Source: Ornithinimicrobium cryptoxanthini
GTDB lineage: Bacteria; Actinomycetota; Actinomycetes; Actinomycetales; Dermatophilaceae
Direction of reading: 5' to 3'
DNA: 64,000 nucleotides
NCBI RefSeq assembly: GCF_023923205.1
Contig: NZ_CP099490.1
Location: 620,001 to 684,000, forward strand
Of the stretch, positions 23,591 through 32,212 are shown piece by piece. How positions within the stretch are numbered: the stretch's first letter is position 1; every line of letters starts with the position of its first letter. Below the pieces are notes generated by a model. It saw nothing but the letters and a program-made list of their open reading frames with translations, was not told the DNA's origin and made no database searches. Position numbers and translations under genes: made by a program.

Positions 23591-25716
23591 CTAGCCAGTC
23601 TGCCTGCTGCGGGAGGAGGCGGTGCGACGGCCAGTGCTGCGGGCAGGGGCTGGTCGTGCACGACCGTCAGCCCCGAGACAGCGCGGGTGAGGACGACATA
23701 GAGCCTGCGCAGCCCGGTCCGCTCGTCGGGTTCGGCCCCTGCGATCGCCGCCGGCTCGACAACGACCACCTGGTCGAACTCCAGGCCCTTGGCCAGCGTG
23801 GCCGGGATGAGCTGGACCCGCGGCTCGGCCCCGAGCCCGGCGCTCGCCAGCGCCTCGGCGAGGGCATCGAGGTCGGCATCGGCGACGATCACGCCCACGG
23901 TGCCGGGCGCGCCGGCCAGGGCGGAGCCGACCGCCGCCGAGGCGACGGTCAGCAGCTGGCCCTTGGCCGGGAGCAGCTCCAGCCGGCCCCGGTTGGACCG
24001 GACCGACTCGGGCAGCCCCAGATCGGGAGCGATCTGGGGCAGCAGCCGAGCGGCATACTCCAGCACCGCAGCGGGGACTCGGAACCCGCGGGTGAGCTCC
24101 TCCACGTGCGCGTCGGCCTTGCCGAGGTGCTCGAGCGACTCGCGCCAGGAGCGGGTGGCCCACGAGGTGGTGCCCTGGGCGAGGTCTCCGAGCACTGTCA
24201 GCGAGCCGGTCGACGCCCTTCGCCCGACGGCCCGCAGCTGCATGGGCGACAGGTCCTGTGCCTCGTCCAGGATGATGTGGCCCAGGCTGGCGGTGCGCTC
24301 CAGCAGGTCCGCGATCTCGTCGAGCAGGACCGTGTCGGCAGCGGTCCAGCGAGCTGCTCCTTTGCTGCGCGGCGCCTTGTCCCACAGCAGGGTCCGCTGT
24401 TCCTCAGCGGTCAGGATGCCGTCAGCGGCCTCCGCGAGGAGCGTTGCGTCGGACCACAGGCCGAAGAGCACGGCGGCCGGGTCCAGGGCGGGCCACAGAG
24501 CCTTGGAATAGCCCTTGACCGGCGTGCTGCGGGCCACCGCGTCCTGCACCCGGTCGTCAGGGGTGTCCCCGGTGCGCTCCATCCGCACGAGCACCGCGTG
24601 CGCGAGCCTGCGCGGGAGCATCTCTTTGGCCGCGCTATAGCGGACCCCTCGGGAGGTGAGCTCGTCGAGGATCTCCTGCACGTCATACTCCGGCACGCGC
24701 CAGCGGCGTGACCCGCGCGGGACCACCAGCGCCTCGGTCGCCCTGCGCACGCTGGACCAGACCGCACGGTGCAGGACCTGGGCCAGCCGGGCGTCGCCCT
24801 TGAGTCCCGCGCTCGCCACGGGCTCGGTGGCTCGGGGTGCACCGGTCAGCTCCTCGACCGTCGTGTGCCCGACCTCGATCTCGCCGAGCGCCGGCAGGAC
24901 GGCGCTGACGTGATCGAGGAAGGCCCGGTTGGGTCCGATGACCAGCACGCCGGTGCGGGCGAGCCGGTCGCGGAAGGCATAGAGCAGCCACGCGGCGCGG
25001 TGCAGACCCACCGCCGTCTTGCCGGTGCCGGGCGCTCCCTGGACGCAGATCGTGGCGGTCACGTCGGCGCGCACGATCGCGTCCTGCTCCGGCTGGATGG
25101 TGGCGACGATGTCGCGCATCGGCCCCGAGCGTGGGCGCTCGATCTCCTGGGCCAGGATCTGGCTGTGTCCGTGGTCGGCCACGTCCTGGGCCCGCGGTGA
25201 GACGAGGTGCTCGTCCTCGTATGCCGTGAGCTGGCCGCCGTCGACCCCGAAGCGGCGACGCAGGGTCACGCCCATCGGCTCCTGTGGCGAGGCGCGATAG
25301 AACGGCGTGGAGACGTCGGCGCGCCAGTCCACGACGACCGGCTCGCCGTCGGCGTCGGAGATGTGGCGCCGACCGATGTAGTGGCGCTCACCCTTGTGTT
25401 CGGGCAGGTCAGCGGTGTCGATGCGGCCGAAGAAGAGGGCGCTGCCAGGGTCGTTGACCAGCGACTGGGCGCGGCGCCAGAGGGTGCCCGCGAGCTGCTC
25501 GCCGGCGATCTTGTCGCCGGCCTGGGCCTGGAGGCCGAGCGTGTGCTCGCGCATCCGGGCCATCTCGGCGCGCGCGGTGAGCAGGCGCTGCTGCTCGCGG
25601 GCGAGCTCGGGGTCGGTGGTGGACTGGGGTGAGGTGGGAGGCTGGGGTGAGGTGCGAGGCTGGGGTGAGGCGGCGGTCACCGCCGTGGGATCTGGAGGGT
25701 GGGCGTGCTTGGACAC
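23587..25716 (-). CDS. helD: HelD/HelR-family RNA polymerase-associated UvrD-like helicase
   Basis: The protein of 709 residues begins with a coiled-coil arm (about 35-65, EQQRLLTARAEMARMREHTLG). Walker A GAPGTGKT lies at 227-234, Walker B as IILDEAQDLSP, and a C-terminal UvrD-type motor with GLEFDQVVVVEP. The long insertion between Walker A and B and the FFGRIDT/YIGRRHI N-terminal block fit the HelD family, which releases RNA polymerase from DNA. Actinobacterial HelR members confer rifampicin tolerance. The start is GTG with GAGGTGG upstream. I looked for but did not see a rifamycin-associated element. The first 35 residues contain an 18-bp DNA repeat encoding PQxxTS units. Confidence 0.87.
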   Translation of the reverse strand: MSKHAHPPDPTAVTAASPQPRTSPQPPTSPQSTTDPELAREQQRLLTARAEMARMREHTLGLQAQAGDKIAGEQLAGTLWRRAQSLVNDPGSALFFGRIDTADLPEHKGERHYIGRRHISDADGEPVVVDWRADVSTPFYRASPQEPMGVTLRRRFGVDGGQLTAYEDEHLVSPRAQDVADHGHSQILAQEIERPRSGPMRDIVATIQPEQDAIVRADVTATICVQGAPGTGKTAVGLHRAAWLLYAFRDRLARTGVLVIGPNRAFLDHVSAVLPALGEIEVGHTTVEELTGAPRATEPVASAGLKGDARLAQVLHRAVWSSVRRATEALVVPRGSRRWRVPEYDVQEILDELTSRGVRYSAAKEMLPRRLAHAVLVRMERTGDTPDDRVQDAVARSTPVKGYSKALWPALDPAAVLFGLWSDATLLAEAADGILTAEEQRTLLWDKAPRSKGAARWTAADTVLLDEIADLLERTASLGHIILDEAQDLSPMQLRAVGRRASTGSLTVLGDLAQGTTSWATRSWRESLEHLGKADAHVEELTRGFRVPAAVLEYAARLLPQIAPDLGLPESVRSNRGRLELLPAKGQLLTVASAAVGSALAGAPGTVGVIVADADLDALAEALASAGLGAEPRVQLIPATLAKGLEFDQVVVVEPAAIAGAEPDERTGLRRLYVVLTRAVSGLTVVHDQPLPAALAVAPPPPAAGRLAR
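25624..25677. repeat. 18-bp tandem repeat in the helD N-terminus
   Basis: Three consecutive 18-bp units beginning CTGGGGTGAGG encode, on the minus strand, the sequence PQPRTS-PQPPTS-PQSTTD. The units are in frame, so copy number could change without breaking the gene. The segment precedes the coiled-coil arm and is probably a flexible tail. Confidence 0.75.
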
Positions 25717-25846
25717 AGGTGGGCCACCTCGGGTCGGGAGGGGACGGGGGGAAGAGCGACCCTAGCCGATCCGAGGCCGCTAGCACCATGGGCAGACGGT
25801 GTCTTCGCCCCACGCGGGGAGCAACCTGGGGCCGCTCCGGCGGAAC

Positions 25847-26983
25847 TCAGCCGTCCGCGCGCGCGTCCAGCGTGACCGTCACCGTGGCCTCCTGACCGTC
25901 GCGCAGATAGGTCAGCTCGACCTGGTCACCAGTCGTGCGCTGCCGCACCTGGGCGACCAGAGCCAGGGAGTCGTTGACACGCTCGCCGTCGATCTGGGTG
26001 ATGACGTCACCCTCCTGCAGGCCGGCGCGGTCCGCGGGGGAGTCGGGCTCGACCTGGCTGACGCCCGCGGCATACAGCGTGGCGCCATCGACCTCGGCAC
26101 TGGCGTCCGCCACCCCGATCCCGAGGAAGGCGTGCTCCGCGGTGCCGTCCTCGATGAGCTGCCCGACGATCGAGGAGACCTCGCCGACCGGGATGGCAAA
26201 GCCGATGCCGATGCTGCCGGGCTGACCGCCCATCCCGCCGGAGAGGCTGGCGATCGAGGAGTTGATCCCGACCAGGGTCCCGGCCGAGTCGACCAGTGCG
26301 CCACCGGAGTTGCCGGGGTTGATCGCCGCGCTCGTCTGGATGGCGTTGGTGACGACCGGTGCGGCCTGCTGGCCACCGGGCTGGGCCCCGCCGCCGGCGG
26401 CCTGCGTGGTGACCGGGCGGTCCAGCGCACTGACGATGCCGGTCGTGACGGTGCCGCTGAGGCCGAGCGGGTTGCCGATCGCCATGACCGGGTCCCCCAC
26501 GGTGAGAGCCTCGTCGTCACCCACGGTGATGGGGTGCAGGTCGCTGGGCGGGTCACTCAGGGTCAGCACCGCCAGGTCGGTGGCGGGGTCGGACCCGGCG
26601 ACCTCGGCGTCATACGACCGGCCGTCGGCCAGCGTGACCTGCACCTGCTCGCCGCCCTCCACGACGTGGGCGTTGGTGACGATGTGACCATCGGTGTCCC
26701 AGACCACGCCGGAACCCGCCCCGCTCCCGGCGCGGGACTGCACACCGATGGAGACCACGCTGGGCGACACGTTCGCGGCGACGGCAGCCCAGTCGGAGGA
26801 CGGAGAGTATGCCGCGGGGCTGGCGCTGGTGCTCGAAGCGTCTGCGGTCGTGGCGGAGAGCACGACGGGCTGCTCGTCCTGGCCGGCCTGCACCACGGCA
26901 TACGTGCCGCCGGAGGCGAGGATGGCCGACAGGAGGCCGACCGCGGACAACTGGGCGATGGTGGGGTTGGTCTTGGGAGACAT
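25847..26983 (-). CDS. HtrA/S1C-family serine protease with PDZ domain
   Basis: The protein of 378 residues has one N-terminal membrane anchor (about residues 10-34), a linker rich in Ser and Ala, and a trypsin-like domain with His106 (TNAHVVE), Asp136 (ATDLAVL) and Ser226 (GNSGGAL). A C-terminal PDZ domain (about 285-375) follows. It should act on the outer face of the membrane in quality control of misfolded proteins. The start at 26983 is chosen because a CACGCT -10-like box (26995-26990) lies 6 nt upstream; 27001 is an alternative. A two-component system lies 3 kb away on the same strand, with the ECF42 cluster between them. Confidence 0.9.
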   Translation of the reverse strand: MSPKTNPTIAQLSAVGLLSAILASGGTYAVVQAGQDEQPVVLSATTADASSTSASPAAYSPSSDWAAVAANVSPSVVSIGVQSRAGSGAGSGVVWDTDGHIVTNAHVVEGGEQVQVTLADGRSYDAEVAGSDPATDLAVLTLSDPPSDLHPITVGDDEALTVGDPVMAIGNPLGLSGTVTTGIVSALDRPVTTQAAGGGAQPGGQQAAPVVTNAIQTSAAINPGNSGGALVDSAGTLVGINSSIASLSGGMGGQPGSIGIGFAIPVGEVSSIVGQLIEDGTAEHAFLGIGVADASAEVDGATLYAAGVSQVEPDSPADRAGLQEGDVITQIDGERVNDSLALVAQVRQRTTGDQVELTYLRDGQEATVTVTLDARADG

Positions 26984-27073
26984 GCTCCTAGCGTGCGCCA
27001 TCGACCTCGGAGGAGCCTGGGGCCGAACTGGGGGTTTCCTGAGAGCTCCCGTGCGTCCCCAGGTTGCGAGTGG

Positions 27074-27100
27074 TGTCGATTCGGGGGCAGGTCGTCCGTC
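27074..27100 (+). promoter_or_regulatory. Predicted ECF42-dependent promoter
   Basis: TGTCGA (27074-27079), a 17-bp spacer and CGTC (27097-27100) match the promoter motif reported for ECF42 sigma factors (TGTCGA in the -35 and CGA/TC in the -10 region). It lies about 47 bp upstream of the first DGPF gene in the cluster that encodes such a sigma factor. A second CGTC at 27093 would give a less usual 13-bp spacer. Activity is inferred. Confidence 0.65.
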
Positions 27101-27147
27101 ATGGGGGTGAGGTCGCGACCGCGGCCCGGAGCCGAGAGGATCGAGTC

Positions 27148-27528
27148 ATGAGCGAATACGTGGTGTTGATCGTGGGGGACGCCGACCGGTGGTGGTCCAC
27201 GATGAGTCTCCAGGAGCGCGAGGACGGCTATGCCGAGTACACCCGCTTCGGCGAGGAACTCGCACAGAGGGGACACAGGGTCACCGGCGGAGCCGAACTG
27301 CACTCCACGGCCGTTGCGCGCAGAGTCCTGCCGGGCGGGCAGACCGTCGCGGACGGACCGTTTGCGGAGTCTGCCGAGCAGGTCGGCGGCTTCTATCTGG
27401 TCGAGACCGACGACCTGGATGATCTGACCGAGTGCGCCAAGATCATCGCGGCACTGGGGGACACCGTCGAGATCCGGCGAACCGTGTCCTCCGAGGACCG
27501 GGCCGGGTCCATGGAGGAGGTGTCGTGA
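27148..27528 (+). CDS. YCII/DGPF-domain protein 1
   Basis: This 126-residue protein has the ferredoxin-like YCII fold pattern and the diagnostic DGPF motif at 69-72 (VADGPFAES), followed by QVGGFYLVET. Such proteins occur mainly beside ECF42 sigma factors, and their biochemical role is not established. It is the most divergent of four consecutive paralogs and has no KFVVLLM-type N-terminus. A GAGAGGA ribosome binding site precedes the ATG. The stop overlaps the next start by 4 nt. It is the first gene behind the predicted ECF42 promoter. Confidence 0.87.
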   Translation: MSEYVVLIVGDADRWWSTMSLQEREDGYAEYTRFGEELAQRGHRVTGGAELHSTAVARRVLPGGQTVADGPFAESAEQVGGFYLVETDDLDDLTECAKIIAALGDTVEIRRTVSSEDRAGSMEEVS

Positions 27529-27878
27529 AGTTCGTGGTCTTCCTCATGTCCGAGGGCGAGATGCCGCCCTGGGACGAACAGACCGAGGAGCAGCAGAGCG
27601 TCGCGATGCAGCGGCACGACGACTTCGGGGCTGCGTGCCAAGCGGCTGCAGGAGTGACCATCCTGGCTGGCGAGGCCCTCGACGGGATGCCCACCACGGT
27701 CCGCACACGGGGCGGCGAGCGGAGCGTGACCGACGGCCCGTACGCCGAGGTGGTCGAGCAGCTGGGCGGCTTCTATCTCATTGAGGCACCCGGCCTCGCA
27801 ACGCTGTTGGAGTTGACCACGCTCCTCCCGGCCTACGACCTCCAGATCAGTCCGGTCGGCGAGGAGGAGGCGTCATGA
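27525..27878 (+). CDS. YCII/DGPF-domain protein 2
   Basis: The product of 117 residues opens MKFVVFLMSEGEMPPWDEQT and carries DGPY instead of DGPF at 70-73 (VTDGPYAEV), with QLGGFYLIEA behind it. It is clearly a tandem duplicate of the next gene: the two share the N-terminus, VTILAGEAL/VSILAGEAL and the end PAYDLQISPV/PAYDMQISPV. The GTG start overlaps the stop of gene 1 and its stop overlaps the start of gene 3 (ATGA). The Phe to Tyr change in the signature is the only odd feature. Confidence 0.87.
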   Translation: MKFVVFLMSEGEMPPWDEQTEEQQSVAMQRHDDFGAACQAAAGVTILAGEALDGMPTTVRTRGGERSVTDGPYAEVVEQLGGFYLIEAPGLATLLELTTLLPAYDLQISPVGEEEAS

Positions 27879-28228
27879 AGTTCGTGGTCCTGCTGATGGC
27901 AGACGGTGACGAGAAGGCCTGGGACCAGCAGACGCCCGAGGAGCAGGCCGCCGTGATGCAGCGGTTCGGGGCCTTTGACGAGGCGTGTGCGGCGCGAGAG
28001 GGCGTGAGCATCCTGGCCGGTGAGGCGCTTCAGGACGGGGACGCCGCGGCAACTGTGCGCACTCGCGACGGGCAACTCTCCGTCACCGACGGCCCGTTCG
28101 CGGAGGCGGTCGAGCAGCTGGGTGGGTTCTATCTTATTGAGGTGCCCGACCGGAACGTCCTGGTCGAGCTGCTCACCGAGCTCCCGGCCTATGACATGCA
28201 GATCAGTCCCGTCGTCGAGGGCATGTGA
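27875..28228 (+). CDS. YCII/DGPF-domain protein 3
   Basis: The product of 117 residues begins MKFVVLLMADGDEKAWDQQT and has the intact DGPF motif at 72-75. It is the closest paralog of the preceding protein, from which it differs by a 2-residue insertion before the motif. Start and stop are tightly packed: ATGA overlap upstream and 1 nt to the next gene. A structural or sensing role together with the ECF42 sigma factor is possible, but the function of DGPF proteins is unknown. Confidence 0.87.
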   Translation: MKFVVLLMADGDEKAWDQQTPEEQAAVMQRFGAFDEACAAREGVSILAGEALQDGDAAATVRTRDGQLSVTDGPFAEAVEQLGGFYLIEVPDRNVLVELLTELPAYDMQISPVVEGM

Positions 28229-28229
28229 G

Positions 28230-28577
28230 ATGAAGCGCTATCTGATCCTGATCGCCTATGAGCCGGGGGGCTGGGACAGAGCGAGCGAGGAGGCGCGGGC
28301 CACGTTCTTCGAGCAACACGCTGCCTTCTCGGCGTTCGTCGCCGAGCACGGGAGGGAGTCGGCCAGTGCGGCCCTGGACGACACAGACACGGCCACCACG
28401 GTCCGGCACGTCGATGGCAAAGTCGTGGTCACGGACGGTCCCTTCGCCGAGACGGCAGAGATGATCGGCGGCTACTACGAGGTCGAGCTGCCCGATCTGG
28501 ACTCCGCCATCGCGGCGGCCGCACTGCTGCCGCCGTCCTACACCCTCGAGATCCGCCCGGTCATCGACGTCACGTGA
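28230..28577 (+). CDS. YCII/DGPF-domain protein 4
   Basis: This 115-residue protein starts MKRYLILIAYEPGGWDRAS and has DGPF at 69-72, followed by MIGGYYEVELPDLDSA. It is the last of four consecutive DGPF genes and lies 10 nt before the sigma factor gene. Compared with proteins 2 and 3 it has a shorter region after residue 30 and a distinct N-terminus, so it represents a second sub-type. The set therefore contains at least three sequence types, which argues for hetero-oligomers or different ligands rather than simple gene dosage. Confidence 0.87.
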   Translation: MKRYLILIAYEPGGWDRASEEARATFFEQHAAFSAFVAEHGRESASAALDDTDTATTVRHVDGKVVVTDGPFAETAEMIGGYYEVELPDLDSAIAAAALLPPSYTLEIRPVIDVT

Positions 28578-28587
28578 GGGCCAGGCA

Positions 28588-29892
28588 ATGAGCGACGACG
28601 CGCTCTCCCGGGTCGTGCGCGAGGAGTGGGGAAGGTTGGTGGCCCTGCTCCTCGCGCGCTACCGCCGGCTAGACCTTGTCGAGGAGGGTCTCGGTGACGC
28701 GGTCGAGGCCGCGGCACGCACCTGGCCAACTCACGGCGTGCCCGACAATCCCGCGGGCTGGCTGAACACCGCCGCCAGCCGCCGGGTGCTGGATCGGCTG
28801 CGGGCCGAGGCGATGCGACAGCGGAAGGTCCCGCTCCTGGTGACCGAGGCTGAGCGCGGACAGGAGAGGGCGGGACCGATGGCCGACACGGGCGACCTGG
28901 TCGAGGACGACTTGCTGCGGCTGGTGCTCATGTGCACCCACCCGGCGCTGGCCTCCGAGGCGGCCAGCGCCCTGTCTCTCAGGCTTGTCCTGGGCGTCAG
29001 CACCTATGACGTGGCACGCCTCTTCCTCGTCCCTGAGCCGACCATGGCGGCCCGGATCACCCGGGCAAAGAAGAAGATCGTGGCGGCCGGCATCCCGTTC
29101 TCCATGCCCACCTCCGCCGCCCTCCCGGACCGGTTGGACTCGGTCGCGCAGACCGCCTACCTCGCCTTCACCGCCGGCTATGCGCCTGGCAGCGGTGCTG
29201 ACCTGTTGCGTGCCGATCTGGCGGGCGAGGGTGTCCGGTTGGTGCGGGTGGTGCTAGCGCAGCGGCCCACCGCGCCGGTGCTGGTCGCGCTCCTGGCGCT
29301 GATGCTGCTGCAGCACTCCCGTCGAGACGCCAGGGTCGGGGCCGAGGGAGAGCTCGTGCTGCTCGCGGACCAGGACCGTTCCCGGTGGCACCCAGAGGAG
29401 ATCAGCGAGGCGCTCGGGTTGCTCCGATCTCTGGGTCACATCAGGGAGATGTCGGCGCCAGCACTCGCCTACCTGCTGCAGGCCAGGATCGCCGCGGAAC
29501 ACGCGACTGCGGCCACTGCTGACGACACCCGCTGGGACCGGATCGTCGGGCACTACGACACCCTGCTCCAGGTCATGCCCTCGCCGGCGGCGCAGGTGGC
29601 GCGCGCCGTGGCGGTGGCCGAGGACACGGGTCCCCAGGCCGGGCTGAGTGCTCTCGAGGGCGTGCAGATGCCCGGCAGCCACCGACCGGCGAGCGTCCGG
29701 GCTGAACTCCTGGTCAGGTCGGGTCGGGTCGCGGAGGCAGAGGCGGCCTATGTGGACGCAATCAGCCAGTGCCGCAACGAGACCGAGCTCGCGCACCTGC
29801 GTGGCCGTCTGGCCGCTCTCGCGCCCGGCCTGCGCCCCGCCGAGCCCACAGCTCGGGGAGCTCTCGCCGCGTCCGGTGACGGGGGACAGTGA
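28588..29892 (+). CDS. ECF42-type RNA polymerase sigma factor with C-terminal extension
   Basis: The 434-residue protein has sigma region 2 (about residues 8-75, RYRRLDLVEEGLGDAVEAAAR and WLNTAASRRVLDRLR) and region 4 (about 110-165, with LVLGVSTYDVARLFLVPEPTMAARITRAKKKI). An extension of about 250 helical, TPR-like residues follows, the layout of the ECF42 group. No anti-sigma factor gene is adjacent, as is usual for this group, in which the C-terminal extension is needed for activity. Four DGPF genes precede it in the same direction and a matching promoter motif lies at 27074-27100, so the cluster is probably self-activated. Confidence 0.9.
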   Translation: MSDDALSRVVREEWGRLVALLLARYRRLDLVEEGLGDAVEAAARTWPTHGVPDNPAGWLNTAASRRVLDRLRAEAMRQRKVPLLVTEAERGQERAGPMADTGDLVEDDLLRLVLMCTHPALASEAASALSLRLVLGVSTYDVARLFLVPEPTMAARITRAKKKIVAAGIPFSMPTSAALPDRLDSVAQTAYLAFTAGYAPGSGADLLRADLAGEGVRLVRVVLAQRPTAPVLVALLALMLLQHSRRDARVGAEGELVLLADQDRSRWHPEEISEALGLLRSLGHIREMSAPALAYLLQARIAAEHATAATADDTRWDRIVGHYDTLLQVMPSPAAQVARAVAVAEDTGPQAGLSALEGVQMPGSHRPASVRAELLVRSGRVAEAEAAYVDAISQCRNETELAHLRGRLAALAPGLRPAEPTARGALAASGDGGQ

Positions 29893-29908
29893 CCCGGCCC
29901 CGGCGCAC

Positions 29909-31390
29909 TCAGTGGACGCGTGCGGGAGTGGCCACGGCGGCACGACGGGGCAGCTCCACCCGGAACGTCGCGCCGCCACCAGAGGTCTCCCGGTGCCGGA
30001 CGCTGCCGCCGTGCCGGGCCACGATCGAGGCCACGATCGACAGGCCGAGACCCGTGCCTCCGCCCTTGCCGGGGCTGCGCGTTCTCGAGGGGTCGGCCCG
30101 ATAGAACCGCTCGAAGACCCGGGATGCGGCCTCGGGAGGGATGCCCGGGCCGTGGTCCTGCACCTCGATGACCGCACGGTCCTCGGTCTGGCCGATGAGC
30201 ACGTCCACGGAAGCATCGTCCGGTGTGTGGGCGACCGCGTTGGCGACGAGATTGGTCAGCACCTGACGCAGCGCAAAGTCGTCGCCCGGCACGACGACCG
30301 GGCCGTTCAACGGGCCGTAGCGGCTGAGCGAGATGGTCCGCTCCGGCGCACGCACACGGGCGTCCTGCACCACGTCGTTGGCGACAACGGTCAGGTCGAC
30401 GTCGTCGACCGGGCGGTGCAGGGTGGTGTCCAGCCGGGTCAGCAGCAGCAGGTCCTCGACGAGCCGTGCCATGCGGGAGGACTCGTCCTCGATGCGTCGC
30501 ATGGCGCCCGCGACGTCCTCTGGTCTGGTCACGCCGCCGACGCGATAGAGCTCGGCATAGCCCTTGACCGTGGCCAGTGGCGTCCGCAGTTCGTGGGAGG
30601 CGTCTGCGACGAACTGGCGCATCCGCGCCTCGGAGGCCTCGCGCACGGCAAAGGACTGCTCGATCTGGGCGAGCATCGCGTTCAGCGAGTCGGACAGCGA
30701 GGCCACCTCGTCGTTGGCCCTGCGTTCGGGGATGCGGCGGGCGAGGTCGCCGGCGGCGATGGCCGCCGCCGTGTCCTCGATGCGGGTGAGTGGCCGGAAG
30801 GCGCGGCGGACGGCGAACCAGCTGATCAGGGCCACTGCCAGGAGTGTGGACAGGCCGACAATGGTGGTCAGTGCGAGCAGCTTCTGGACCGTGTTGGAGA
30901 CCGGTGACAGTGGCAGGGCGACAGCCACCGTCCCTTCTCCCTGCTGGCTGGAGTAGCCGGCCAGCAGGACCCGCCACTGGGTGTCGCCGTCCTGGGAGTC
31001 GACCGTGAAGGGTTCCTCACCGATCCGAGGGTCGTCGATCGGGACCTCACCGATGTCGGGGACCTGCTCGTTGCCGAAGGCGCGGTTGGCGTAGGCCACG
31101 CCAGAGGGACTGGTGATCCGCAGGTAGTAGGGGTTCGGCACGACGACGTCAGTGGGCTGTTGGCCACCCAGCCGGGAGTAGGCCTGTTTGGCCAGCGGCG
31201 TGATGTAGGCCTTGAGGTCGGCGTCGGTCCGATCAGTCAGGTAGTCCCGCAGCAGGGTGGCGGTCAGAGCGGTCGTGATGACGTATGCCGTGAGCACCAG
31301 CATGACCACGACAGTCACCAGCCGTGCCGTCAGGGACAGGTTGTGCAGCCGCGTGACGGCGGATCGGCGGGAGGTCCCGAGCCAGCCCAC
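29909..31390 (-). CDS. Sensor histidine kinase
   Basis: The protein of 493 residues has a first membrane helix (about 22-48), an extracytoplasmic sensor region to about 165, a second helix (about 170-195), a HAMP linker, HisKA with phospho-acceptor His266 (ADASHELRTPLATVKGY), and the ATPase boxes NLVANAVAHTP, DHGPGIPPE and GGGTGLGLSIV. It phosphorylates the response regulator encoded directly upstream on the same strand, 5 nt away. The GTG start has no strong ribosome binding site, in line with coupling to the regulator gene. The signal is unknown; the arrangement resembles TrcS/MprB-like kinases of mycobacteria. Confidence 0.92.
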   Translation of the reverse strand: MGWLGTSRRSAVTRLHNLSLTARLVTVVVMLVLTAYVITTALTATLLRDYLTDRTDADLKAYITPLAKQAYSRLGGQQPTDVVVPNPYYLRITSPSGVAYANRAFGNEQVPDIGEVPIDDPRIGEEPFTVDSQDGDTQWRVLLAGYSSQQGEGTVAVALPLSPVSNTVQKLLALTTIVGLSTLLAVALISWFAVRRAFRPLTRIEDTAAAIAAGDLARRIPERRANDEVASLSDSLNAMLAQIEQSFAVREASEARMRQFVADASHELRTPLATVKGYAELYRVGGVTRPEDVAGAMRRIEDESSRMARLVEDLLLLTRLDTTLHRPVDDVDLTVVANDVVQDARVRAPERTISLSRYGPLNGPVVVPGDDFALRQVLTNLVANAVAHTPDDASVDVLIGQTEDRAVIEVQDHGPGIPPEAASRVFERFYRADPSRTRSPGKGGGTGLGLSIVASIVARHGGSVRHRETSGGGATFRVELPRRAAVATPARVH

Positions 31391-31395
31391 GACGG

Positions 31396-32127
31396 TCAGG
31401 AGCCCTCGGGGCCGCGCGGCTCACGAAGGACGTAGCCGACGCCACGCTTGGTGTGGATCAGCGGCTCGCCCTCGGTGTCGATCTTGCGCCGCAGGTAGGA
31501 GATGTAGGACTCGACGATCCCCATCTCACCGCGGAAGTCGTAGTCCCAGACGTGGTCCAGGATCTGGGCCTTGGACAGCACGCGGTTGGCGTTGAGCATC
31601 AGATAACGCAGAAGCTTGAACTCGGTGGGGGAGACCTCGATGACCCGGCCCGCTCTGACCACCTCGTGGCGGTCCTCGTCGAGCTCGAGGTCGGCGACCC
31701 GCAGCGTGGTCTCGACGTCCTCGGGCTCGGCGTTCTGGGTGCGCCGCAGCACGGCGCGGATCCGGGCGACGACCTCCTCCAGACTGAACGGTTTGGTGAC
31801 GTAGTCGTCACCGCCGACGGTCAGGCCCTTGACCTTGTCATCGAGGCTGTCCCGGGCCGTGAGGAAGAGCACCGGCAGGTCGCGGCCGTGGTCGCGCAGC
31901 TTGCGGGTCACCGTGAACCCGTCCATGTCCGGCAGCATGACGTCCATCACCGCCAGGTCGATGTCGTGCTCCTCGGCCAGGCGCAGGGCGGTGTTGCCGT
32001 CTGCGGCGGCATGCACGTCAAAGCCCGCGAAACGCAGACTCGTGGTCAGCAGCTCGCGGATGTTCGTCTCATCCTCGACGACAAGAAGGGTGGCCTCAGG
32101 GCCACGGGTTGCGTCAGTCCCACTCAT
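31396..32127 (-). CDS. OmpR-family response regulator
   Basis: The regulator of 243 residues has a receiver domain with the acidic pair at about 18-19, phospho-acceptor Asp62 (VMDVMLPDMDG), the switch Thr in FLTARDS and Lys in VTKPFS. A winged-helix effector domain follows (SPTEFKLLRYLMLNANRVLSKAQILDHVW, then VESYISYLRRKID and RGVGYVLR). It resembles TrcR/MprA-type regulators. The ATG at 32127 stands 6 nt after a CACACT -10-like box on the minus strand, suggesting a leaderless transcript. The kinase gene follows 5 nt downstream. Confidence 0.93.
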   Translation of the reverse strand: MSGTDATRGPEATLLVVEDETNIRELLTTSLRFAGFDVHAAADGNTALRLAEEHDIDLAVMDVMLPDMDGFTVTRKLRDHGRDLPVLFLTARDSLDDKVKGLTVGGDDYVTKPFSLEEVVARIRAVLRRTQNAEPEDVETTLRVADLELDEDRHEVVRAGRVIEVSPTEFKLLRYLMLNANRVLSKAQILDHVWDYDFRGEMGIVESYISYLRRKIDTEGEPLIHTKRGVGYVLREPRGPEGS

Positions 32128-32212
32128 AGGCCCAGTGTGGGGCCGATCTCTGGGAGTTGCCTGGGAGAGCACTGAGTTGGTCGACCTTGGCCGCCAGGCC
32201 CGCCCGGGGCGG

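Noticed and set aside
25624..25677. CRISPR-like repeats
   Set aside because: The short repeats seen here and at 35632 and 63093 are directly adjacent and in frame within coding genes, with no spacers. No repeat-spacer array exists in the window.
25717..25846. Rifamycin-associated element upstream of helD
   Set aside because: No GGGGCTTGC-type inverted repeat is found in the interval; only AGGTGGGCCACCT is present.
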